Made by a program: the position numbers and the translations under genes. Positions 35,676 through 42,603 of a stretch of DNA of 64,000 bases are shown here, piece by piece (position 1 is the stretch's first letter; each line of letters begins with the position of its first letter). The notes under the pieces were generated by a model that was not told the origin of the DNA, did no database searches, and saw only the letters and a list, made by a program, of their open reading frames with translations. The DNA is from M55B112 sp964539395 (GTDB taxonomy: Bacteria > Bacteroidota > Bacteroidia > Bacteroidales > GCA-2748055): contig CAZIIU010000018.1 in the NCBI GenBank assembly GCA_964539395.1, positions 4,486 through 68,485 of the forward strand, read 5' to 3'.

Positions 35676-35690
35676 TTAGAATCAATCTAA
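35676..35690. promoter_or_regulatory. Candidate DtxR/MntR-like operator
   Basis: TTAGA-ATCAA-TCTAA, a perfect 5-bp inverted repeat with a 5-base spacer, directly upstream of the -7 element of the permease-feoAB operon. The TTAG...CTAA ends resemble DtxR/IdeR/MntR-family operators, which repress iron or manganese uptake genes. The position suits a repressor. No such regulator gene is in the window. Confidence 0.45.
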
Positions 35691-35743
35691 ATAAATAAAC
35701 TTTACAGTGTTAAAAAGCAAATAAAGTACAACCGCATATGCTG

Positions 35744-35759
35744 CGTGATACATATCACA
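35744..35759. promoter_or_regulatory. Candidate CRP/FNR-family binding site
   Basis: CGTGA-TACATA-TCACA matches TGTGA-N6-TCACA at 9 of 10 positions, and the inner GTGATA/TATCAC arms are perfect. Its centre lies about 41-44 bases upstream of the start point implied by the TAAATTTG element at 35781, the class II activator position for the DUF1858 gene. Confidence 0.5.
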
Positions 35760-35780
35760 TAAAGAAGACCTGTAATTCAT

Positions 35781-35788
35781 TAAATTTG
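35781..35788 (+). promoter_or_regulatory. Promoter -7 element of the DUF1858 gene
   Basis: TAAATTTG, an exact TAnnTTTG match, 38 bases before the start codon at 35827. No -33 TTG is present, as would suit an activator-dependent promoter. Confidence 0.5.
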
Positions 35789-35826
35789 ATTCACCATTTT
35801 GAACAACATGAAATGTCTGTTTTGTC

Positions 35827-36027
35827 ATGCAATTAACCAGGAATACCTCAATAGACGAAATTGTATACCAATCGGCAGATGCAGTGAAGTACCTTCTGGA
35901 AAAGGGCATCAAATGCATTGCATGCGGGGAACCTATCTGGGGTACGCTTGAAGAGGCAGCCAAGGAGAAGGGATTTGATGATGCAGCCATTGATGGTTTT
36001 ATCAGGGAGATGAATAAAAAGTTTTAG
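35827..36027 (+). CDS. DUF1858-domain protein
   Basis: 66 residues, a single DUF1858 domain: SIDEIVYQSADAVKYLLEKGIKCIACGEPIWGTLEEAAKEKG. The domain occurs in small stand-alone proteins and fused to Fe-S repair (ScdA/RIC) or hybrid-cluster-like proteins. A Cys pair, CIAC (about residues 30-33), could bind a metal or haem partner. It is transcribed away from the permease-feoAB operon from a promoter with a candidate CRP/FNR site. An anaerobic or nitrosative stress role is inference from the domain's usual company. Confidence 0.8.
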   Translation: MQLTRNTSIDEIVYQSADAVKYLLEKGIKCIACGEPIWGTLEEAAKEKGFDDAAIDGFIREMNKKF

Positions 36028-36136
36028 TTAATTGTGATTACAAAGGTTGTGATCCCGAATATCCATGGAAGTTGTATTAAACCTGAGGTTATTTCATTGG
36101 TTTTTACCAAATTTGTCATACACTAAAACTGACAAG

Positions 36137-37267
36137 ATGCATAAAAAGCTCCTGATACTCTGTACCGCTCTCGTTGCAGCAACTGCTGCTGCACAACCGC
36201 TAGATTATATCGTACGTTCAACTGAGTATAAGACCCCGGTTACCGCGGTGGGTATTTCACCCGACAGCCTTTGGGTCCTGGCCGGATTCGAGGACGGCAC
36301 CCTGCGAATATATGGTGCCGAAACCGGTGAGGAGCTTCATGCATTTGATGGTGTCGCCGGTGCAGCGATCTTCGATATAGCGATGAGTCCGAAGATGGAT
36401 GTAATTTTCCTCGCTGCAGGCAACAGGATCCAGCTCTGCGATACCACAGGTACAATAATCAATACGTGGTCGCACAACAAGAATACCATCTGGAGCATGG
36501 ATATCGATCGGGCTGGAAAGCAGATCGTTTGTGCAGAGGTAAATAAAACTTTTCTCCTGATCGATGTTTTTGAAGGAATCGTCGCAGAGGAGATGCGAGC
36601 CCACGAGGATATCACCCTTGCAGTGGCCTTTAGTCCTGACGGTCGGCAGATCGCCAGTGGTTCGAGCGATAAAACAGTGCTGATATGGAATCTCCAAACG
36701 AAAGAGGTAACAGGAAAACTTCAGGGTCATTCCGGGAATATTTACGATGTCGAATTCAGTCCGAACGGAGAGTATGTCGCATCGGCATCGCAGGACAAAT
36801 CAGTAAGAATCTGGAACATCGCGGAAAACAGACTTGTGCATCTGCTAAAAGGTCACCAGGACATGGTGCTGGAGGTAGAATTTAGTCCCGACGGACATTA
36901 CCTGTTAAGCGCATCGGCCGACCACGCGATCAAACTGTGGGACATTGAAACCGGTGAGCAGCTTTACGCTTACCTGGAAAACCAGGGGAGCATCCCCGAT
37001 ATTGCATTCCTTCCCGGGGGAAAGCAATTCATCAGCGCCGGGATGGATGGGAAGCTTACCACATGGGAGCTTCATCCGGAATTATTCGTGATGAAATACT
37101 TTAGCAAGGAGTATGAAATGGAACTGAGCGCAAATCCACTCTTTCTTCCGCGTCAAAAGGGTGAGAAAAAGGCCGGATATGAACTGCGCCTTTTGGAGGC
37201 TGAGAAGGTAAAACAGGAGATCCTGGAAAAGTATTATGCACGTTACCTCGACAACACCGGATACTGA
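36137..37267 (+). CDS. Exported WD40-repeat protein
   Basis: 376 residues from the ATG at 36137. The frame opens earlier, but MHKKLLILCTALVAATAAAQ is a clear signal peptide and fixes the start. About seven WD40 blades follow (roughly residues 30-330). Typical ends are GSSDKTVLIWNLQTKEV, ASQDKSVRIWNIAEN, ASADHAIKLWDIETGE and GMDGKLTTWEL, with H/GH-type starts such as LQGHSGNIYDVEFSPNG. The last 45 residues are a charged helix. Such propellers are protein-binding scaffolds; as an exported protein it likely acts in the periplasm. No partner is evident. Confidence 0.88.
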   Translation: MHKKLLILCTALVAATAAAQPLDYIVRSTEYKTPVTAVGISPDSLWVLAGFEDGTLRIYGAETGEELHAFDGVAGAAIFDIAMSPKMDVIFLAAGNRIQLCDTTGTIINTWSHNKNTIWSMDIDRAGKQIVCAEVNKTFLLIDVFEGIVAEEMRAHEDITLAVAFSPDGRQIASGSSDKTVLIWNLQTKEVTGKLQGHSGNIYDVEFSPNGEYVASASQDKSVRIWNIAENRLVHLLKGHQDMVLEVEFSPDGHYLLSASADHAIKLWDIETGEQLYAYLENQGSIPDIAFLPGGKQFISAGMDGKLTTWELHPELFVMKYFSKEYEMELSANPLFLPRQKGEKKAGYELRLLEAEKVKQEILEKYYARYLDNTGY

Positions 37268-37857
37268 AAAAGTGTATATGCCCCGCTTAGTCGAGCTATA
37301 AACGAACAATTTCAGTTGAACACAGAGAGCAACAGGTAACAGGATCATACCGGCCTGTCTATATCTATGCTGCATTATGTCAGAAAACAGTCGCCCGGAG
37401 TGGTTTTTTTCTGAATGATCTGATACATTTGTACTTGTAAACCACTGCATGACTGGATATTTTTCTTTCTGTACTATTTCCCGATAGTTCGGGAAAGGCA
37501 GCGGGCTCAATGCATTCGGTTCGCCGGAAACCATTGATTGTTTTTGCAAAGCAATAGAATGAACAAATTGGAACTCGTAAGTCCGCCGAAGGATGTAAAG
37601 CATATCACATGTAGTTTGAAAGTGAGCTATAGTATCACATGGCAAGGGGCTAAGTATATGATTTATTAAGGTGGAAAAACGCAATTTATTTTATAACTCC
37701 AAAGTGCGTTACCGCTGCATCAAGAAGCGGGATGTGTATCCCTGCTACTACTGATCGCACAGCCGGAAGGCATCACTCTTCCTGCTCCACACCGCGATCC
37801 CCCGTTACATCTACAGCGACAAATCCAAATATTGCGAACAAATATTTTTAATTGATC
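37268..37857. other. Intergenic region upstream of tnaA
   Basis: 590 bases without a credible gene. It contains the perfect hairpin at 37477-37496. A minus-strand open frame (37082-37684) runs into the WD40 gene and resembles nothing. A short coding-like plus-strand stretch ends at a TGA near 37753 but has no start. No TnaC-like leader peptide was recognised ahead of tnaA. Confidence 0.45.
37477..37496. repeat. Perfect hairpin, possible REP-like element
   Basis: TTTCCCGA-TAGT-TCGGGAAA, an 8-bp perfect stem with a 4-base loop, about 210 bases after the WD40 gene. No U-run follows, so it is not a standard terminator. Similar CCCGA/TCGGG palindromes are, as I recall, scattered in Bacteroidota genomes. 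Confidence 0.4.
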
Positions 37858-39240
37858 ATGGAACTTCCATACGCAGAACCCTATAAGATAAAAACCATTG
37901 AGTCCATCCGCAGGAGCACCACCGAACAGCGCAAACAATGGATTAAAGAGGCACGGTATAACCTCTTCTACCTCGACAGTGACCAGGTGTATATCGACCT
38001 GCTCACCGACTCCGGAACCGGATCGATGAGCCAGGAGCAATGGTCGGCGATCATGTCGGGAGATGAATCGTATGCTGGCAGCCGTTCGTTCATCGTGCTT
38101 CGTGAAACCATCCGCGAGCTCACCGGTTTTCAGCATGTATTACCCACCCACCAGGGCAGGGCCGCAGAGAATGTCCTCTTTTCAACAACCGTGAAAGCAG
38201 GTGATGTGATCCCGGGGAATGCCCACTTCGACACTACCAAGGGGCACATTGAGTTCAGGAACGCCAGGGCGATAGACTGTACCATTAGCGAAGCATCACA
38301 AACGGGTCTCTACCACCCTTTCAAAGGCAACCTCGACTTAGAAAAACTTGAACAGGCAGTTCTTGAATACGGACGTGAGCGGATCCCTATGATCATGGTC
38401 ACGATAACCTGTAATTCAACAGGCGGACAACCGGTAAGTATGGAAAACCTGAAGCAGGTAAAAACACTTGCCGGGAATCATGGAATTCCTGTATTCTTCG
38501 ACTCGGCAAGGTTCGCAGAGAATGCATATTTCATAAAAACCCGTGAAGAAGGATACAGCGGCAGGGACATCCGGGAAATCGTGCGTGAGATGTTCAGCTA
38601 TGCCGACGGGATGACAATGAGCAGCAAGAAAGACGGACTGGTGAACATCGGCGGCTTCCTGGCCATGCGGGATCACGACCTGTATAAGAGGACCTCGCAT
38701 TTCAACATTATGTTCGAGGGTTTTCTCTCATACGGGGGAATGGCGGGACGCGATATGGCTGCACTGGATGTCGGACTGAAGGAGGCAACCACTTTCGAAT
38801 TTCTCGAAAGCAGGATAAGGCAGGTGCATTACCTGGGTGAGAAGCTGAAAGCTTACCATATCCCGGTACAGGAGCCCTTCGGGGGTCATGCAATCTTCGT
38901 CGACGCTAAGAAATTCCTTCCTAAGGTGCCTCGTGAGGAGTTTATCGCACAGACCCTGGCCCTGGAGATCTACCTCGAATCGGGCGTACGCTCCGTTGAG
39001 ATCGGTACACTTCTGGCCGACCGCGATCCGGATACACGGGAAAACCGCTATCCTGAACTGGAACTGGTTAGGCTGGCCATACCCCGCAGGGTCTACTCGC
39101 GAAATCATATGGACTACATCGCAGTAACACTGAAAAATGTTTACGACCGCAGGGATTCGATCCGTTCAGGGTACAGGATTATCAATGAGGCAGAGATCAT
39201 GCGGCACTTCACCGTCGAACTTGAACAGGTTAACAAGTAA
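37858..39240 (+). CDS. tnaA: Tryptophanase
   Basis: 460 residues from the ATG at 37858. A PLP enzyme that splits tryptophan to indole, pyruvate and ammonia. Fold marks are DLLTDSGTGSMSQEQW, GDESYAGSRSF, THQGRAAEN, FDSARFAENAYF and the PLP-Lys region MTMSSKKDGLVNIGG. It is told from the near-identical tyrosine phenol-lyase by two positions: the segment VEIGTLL has Ile where phenol-lyase has the phenol-binding Arg (MERG), and the C-terminal RHFTVEL has His where phenol-lyase has Phe. It fits the amino-acid fermentation genes further right. A cytosolic tetramer in the family. Confidence 0.9.
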   Translation: MELPYAEPYKIKTIESIRRSTTEQRKQWIKEARYNLFYLDSDQVYIDLLTDSGTGSMSQEQWSAIMSGDESYAGSRSFIVLRETIRELTGFQHVLPTHQGRAAENVLFSTTVKAGDVIPGNAHFDTTKGHIEFRNARAIDCTISEASQTGLYHPFKGNLDLEKLEQAVLEYGRERIPMIMVTITCNSTGGQPVSMENLKQVKTLAGNHGIPVFFDSARFAENAYFIKTREEGYSGRDIREIVREMFSYADGMTMSSKKDGLVNIGGFLAMRDHDLYKRTSHFNIMFEGFLSYGGMAGRDMAALDVGLKEATTFEFLESRIRQVHYLGEKLKAYHIPVQEPFGGHAIFVDAKKFLPKVPREEFIAQTLALEIYLESGVRSVEIGTLLADRDPDTRENRYPELELVRLAIPRRVYSRNHMDYIAVTLKNVYDRRDSIRSGYRIINEAEIMRHFTVELEQVNK

Positions 39241-39396
39241 CAGGCATTTTACCGGACTATAAGCCCCCGGTTGGGCAAGGGCCAAAAAACAGTTTGTTAT
39301 ACGTACGATCAAACGATGTATAACGCAAAGTTCTTTTTAGCTATTATGAACATAACATGAATCTTGTTGTCTACCTCCTTGTAATTTAAAATTAAA

Positions 39397-39414
39397 AGCT
39401 GACCTTTGTCAGCT
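39397..39414. other. Perfect hairpin between tnaA and the MATE gene
   Basis: AGCTGAC-CTTT-GTCAGCT, a 7-bp stem with a tetraloop, 156 bases after tnaA and 95 bases before the MATE start. It is not followed by a strong T-run, so its role as terminator or leader structure is open. Confidence 0.35.
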
Positions 39415-39509
39415 ATTGTTACAGGTGTTCAGGTAACTGCAATTATAAGTTTCATCAAACACCTCCTTGATTTTTCGGTAAAAACAGACAACCTAAAGCA
39501 CGTAACTCT

Positions 39510-40853
39510 TTGAAGGACTTAACCACAGGGAGAATTGGACTGGCGATATTCAAATTTGCATTGCCGATGCTGATCGGACAGATGTTTCAACAATTGTATA
39601 CATTTGTAGATCAGATCATTGTGGGCAATTTTTTGGGCAAAGAGGCACTTGCTGCAGTAGGTGCATCATTCCCGATCATATTCACACTTATCGCACTCGT
39701 CATTGGCATAGCAAGCGGCGGAACAATCGTTATCTCGCAATTCTTTGGTGCGAAGGACTATAAAATGGTGAAGCGTGCCATCGATACGGTTTTCATCCTT
39801 CTATTCGCCGCAGCCATCATACTTACGGCCCTTGGATTTCCATTTCTTGAACAAATATTCAGGCTCATTCAGCTTCCCGAAGAGCTTATGGAAATGGGGG
39901 TATCATATCTTTCAGTGTATGTTGGCGGACTCTTCCTCTTTTTCGGTTACAATGGTATTGCAGCGATACTTCGTGGTTTGGGTGATTCAATCACACCTTT
40001 GTATTTCCTGATCCTGGCCACGGTACTTAATATCGGTCTCGACCTCCTTTTCATCGTGGTATTAGGTTGGGGAGTGGAGGGTGCTGCATGGGCAACACTG
40101 ATCGCCCAGGGCGTGGCTTTTATCGTTGCTGCCATCTACCTCAACAGGACCCATCCGCTGATAAAATTCAACTTAATGGACTTTGCCTTTGACAGAAAAG
40201 TATTCAGGAAGAGTATGCGTATAGGGCTGCCCACAGGGCTGCAACATACTTTTGTGGCACTCGGTATGATGGCGCTGATGGGCATTGTAAATACATTCGG
40301 CACCAATGTTACTGCTGCATATACTGCTGCCGGAAGACTCGACAGTCTTGCAGTAATACCCGCTATGGTATTTGCCCAGGCACTCGCAACCTATGTTGGG
40401 CAAAATATGGGGGCAGGAAGACTCGACAGGGTCAACAGAGGGTTGTGGACAACCATATTCATGTCATCTACCGTTTCGCTCATGATGACCGCTGTGGTAA
40501 TTATTTTCAAATACCCGTTAATGGGTTGGTTTACACAGGATACTACTGTGATAAGGATCGGAGGAGATTATCTTACCATTGTCACTTCATTTTATCTGAT
40601 CTTCACCTCCATGTTCATATTTGGAAGTGTAATGCGCGGTGCTGGCGACACATTAATACCGATGTTTATAACCCTCTTTTCCCTCTGGCTGATCCGAATA
40701 CCGGCAGCCTTTCTGCTAAGTCAAAAGTTAGGTGAAACAGGTATTTGGTGGTCGATTCCGATCGGCTGGTCCATGGGATTGTTGCTAACGCTTGGCTATT
40801 ACAAGATGGGCAGATGGAAATTAAAAGTAGTGGTTAAACAACCTGTTGGTTAA
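39510..40853 (+). CDS. MATE-family efflux transporter
   Basis: 447 residues with twelve membrane helices in two halves. The start is a TTG at 39510: there is no ATG nearby, a stop lies upstream at 39468, and MKDLTTGRIGLAIFKFALPM matches the family's usual N-terminus. Signature segments are QLYTFVDQIIVGNFLGKEALAAVGASFP and, in the second half, AAYTAAGRLDSLAVIPAMVFAQALATYVGQNMGAGR. It likely exports cationic or drug-like compounds by Na+ or H+ antiport. It follows tnaA by 269 bases containing a hairpin; co-regulation is not shown. Confidence 0.9.
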   Translation: MKDLTTGRIGLAIFKFALPMLIGQMFQQLYTFVDQIIVGNFLGKEALAAVGASFPIIFTLIALVIGIASGGTIVISQFFGAKDYKMVKRAIDTVFILLFAAAIILTALGFPFLEQIFRLIQLPEELMEMGVSYLSVYVGGLFLFFGYNGIAAILRGLGDSITPLYFLILATVLNIGLDLLFIVVLGWGVEGAAWATLIAQGVAFIVAAIYLNRTHPLIKFNLMDFAFDRKVFRKSMRIGLPTGLQHTFVALGMMALMGIVNTFGTNVTAAYTAAGRLDSLAVIPAMVFAQALATYVGQNMGAGRLDRVNRGLWTTIFMSSTVSLMMTAVVIIFKYPLMGWFTQDTTVIRIGGDYLTIVTSFYLIFTSMFIFGSVMRGAGDTLIPMFITLFSLWLIRIPAAFLLSQKLGETGIWWSIPIGWSMGLLLTLGYYKMGRWKLKVVVKQPVG

Positions 40854-40872
40854 TAGGAAAATAGTTATTTAG

Positions 40873-40880
40873 TACCTTTG
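40873..40880 (+). promoter_or_regulatory. Promoter -7 element of the yicC-gmk unit
   Basis: TACCTTTG, an exact TAnnTTTG match, 23 bases before the yicC start. A TTG at 40846-40848 is 24 bases upstream, slightly farther than the usual spacing. Confidence 0.55.
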
Positions 40881-40903
40881 CAAAAATCTAACAACTTAAC
40901 CTT

Positions 40904-41773
40904 ATGCTCAAATCGATGACCGGTTTTGGAAAGGCAGAGTGCCTTCTGCCTTCTAAAAAGCTCACCATTGAAGTCAAGTCCTTGAACAGCAAACAGATAG
41001 ACACCAGCACAAAACTTCCTTTCATCTATAAATCAAAAGATTTGGAGATCAGGCAATTACTTTCCAAATCACTGGAGCGCGGCAAGATTGAGTGCACCTT
41101 ACATTACGAAATGGTAGAAGGAGCTGCAGCCACTATAAACATTGCAGTGGTAAAGGACTACATCAGGCAGTTAAACTCGATAACAAATGATCTGCAGTTG
41201 GACACCGGCGACCTTCTTTCAATCGCCTTGAGACTTCCAGATACAATAACAGCGGATAAACCCGATGTCATTGAGCAGGAGTGGGGATTGATAAGGGAGT
41301 CGCTGAAGCAGGCGATCGGGGAACTGGACAAATTCCGGACACAAGAGGGTGAAGCCCTGGAGTATGACCTTGTCAGAGCAATAAATAATATTCAGCAGCT
41401 GCATGAAAAAATCGCTCCATACGAACAGGAGCGGATCGAAAAGCTGAAGCAGCGGATTCTGGGCAACCTGGAAGATCTGAAGCTGAAGGAGGAGATCGAC
41501 TATTACCGCTTCGAACAGGAACTGCTGTTTTACATGGAAAAGTTGGATATCAACGAGGAGCGGGTAAGGCTAAATAACCATCTCGTCTATTTCCTGGAAA
41601 CACTTCAACTGGGTGGTCAGGCGGGCAGGAAACTTGGCTTTATCAGTCAGGAGATCGGCCGTGAGATTAATACACTGGGATCGAAGGCCAACCACAAAGA
41701 GATCCAGCATATCGTTGTTGAAATGAAGGATGAACTGGAGAAGATCAAAGAACAGTTGCTGAACGTATTGTAA
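40904..41773 (+). CDS. yicC: YicC-family endoribonuclease-like protein
   Basis: 289 residues, normal length. Starts MLKSMTGFGKAE, the family hallmark, then SLNSKQIDTSTKLP. The C-terminal DUF1732 part contains EQELLFYMEKLDINEERVRLNNHL and GRKLGFISQEIGREINTLGSKAN, with the conserved Glu/Asp and His of the likely metal site. E. coli YicC is an endoribonuclease linked to stationary phase and small-RNA decay. It lies 92 bases before gmk, a pairing common across bacteria, under a good -7 promoter element. Confidence 0.92.
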   Translation: MLKSMTGFGKAECLLPSKKLTIEVKSLNSKQIDTSTKLPFIYKSKDLEIRQLLSKSLERGKIECTLHYEMVEGAAATINIAVVKDYIRQLNSITNDLQLDTGDLLSIALRLPDTITADKPDVIEQEWGLIRESLKQAIGELDKFRTQEGEALEYDLVRAINNIQQLHEKIAPYEQERIEKLKQRILGNLEDLKLKEEIDYYRFEQELLFYMEKLDINEERVRLNNHLVYFLETLQLGGQAGRKLGFISQEIGREINTLGSKANHKEIQHIVVEMKDELEKIKEQLLNVL

Positions 41774-41865
41774 CATGGAACTGGGATTCTTTTACAAAAG
41801 AACAGATAACCCAATAATAGATGAAGTACTTATTTCCTCAATTGGCATAAAATCTGAGGTTGCTC

Positions 41866-42429
41866 ATGAAAGGAAAACTGATCATATTCTCCGCACCATC
41901 AGGCTCTGGAAAAACAACCATTGTTAAGCACCTGCTTAAACGCTTTCCCAATTTGTGTTTCAGTGTTTCTGCCACATCAAGGGAACCAAGAAATAACGAG
42001 ATAGAGGGTGTTGATTACTACTATCTGACGGTAGAAGATTTCAGGAAAAAGATTGGCGAGGGAGCCTTCCTCGAATGGGAGGAGGTTTACCCGGGACAGT
42101 TTTACGGCACCTTTCGCAAGGAGGTGGAACGGCTTTGCAAAGCTGGCAGGCACGTGATTCTTGATCTGGATGTGGTTGGGGGAGCACGTCTGAAGAGTGA
42201 GTTCGGAAGCGATGCCCTGGCCATCCTTGTTCAACCTCCTTCCCTGGAGGTACTGGAAAAGAGACTCAGGGAGAGGGGCTCCGATTCAGAAGAGCAGCTG
42301 CAAAAACGTATTGGTAAGGCCCTTAAAGAACTCTCCTACGCAGGTCAATTCGATCATATACTTACCAACGACCGGCTGGAGGACACCTTCCGGGAAGCGG
42401 AAAAATTAATAGAGAAATTTGTATCCTGA
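41866..42429 (+). CDS. gmk: Guanylate kinase
   Basis: 187 residues from the ATG at 41866; a TTG six bases earlier is less likely. It phosphorylates GMP to GDP with ATP. P-loop SAPSGSGKTTIVKHLLKRF, GMP-binding SATSREPRNNEIEGVDYYYL, then EWEEVYPGQFYGTFRKEVE and the lid RLRERGSDSEEQLQKRI are all present. It follows yicC, likely in one transcript, and ends before a strong hairpin terminator at 42524-42556. Confidence 0.95.
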   Translation: MKGKLIIFSAPSGSGKTTIVKHLLKRFPNLCFSVSATSREPRNNEIEGVDYYYLTVEDFRKKIGEGAFLEWEEVYPGQFYGTFRKEVERLCKAGRHVILDLDVVGGARLKSEFGSDALAILVQPPSLEVLEKRLRERGSDSEEQLQKRIGKALKELSYAGQFDHILTNDRLEDTFREAEKLIEKFVS

Positions 42430-42523
42430 ATATCAGCTTTCATTTATATTCACTTGCAGTTGCTGTCTATGCCTGCTGCCATGTACATGAAAGTACCCGG
42501 TAAAACAACGCAGACATACCTAA

Positions 42524-42556
42524 AAAAAGGTTGCCGGAATCTCCAACAACCTTTTT
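42524..42556. terminator. Bidirectional intrinsic terminator between gmk and katG
   Basis: AAAAAGGTTG at 42524-42533 pairs perfectly with CAACCTTTTT at 42547-42556 (13-base loop). The A-tract and T-tract give a U-run in either direction, so it can end both gmk and the convergent katG. Confidence 0.75.
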
Positions 42557-42603
42557 GAATAATACAGTGTAAGCAATCAGTTAACTGACCTGTACCAGTT
42601 TTT

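Noticed and set aside
35682..35990. 102-codon minus-strand frame opposite the DUF1858 gene
   Set aside because: It covers the DUF1858 gene and the promoter region with its operators; the DUF1858 protein is a clear family member.
37600..37640. Two copies of TATCACATG near 37.6 kb as a possible CRP site
   Set aside because: The copies are direct, not inverted with a 6-base spacer, and no gene start is close by.
37082..37684. 200-codon minus-strand frame
   Set aside because: A third of it lies antisense to the WD40 gene and the rest is in a gap; composition and sequence match nothing.
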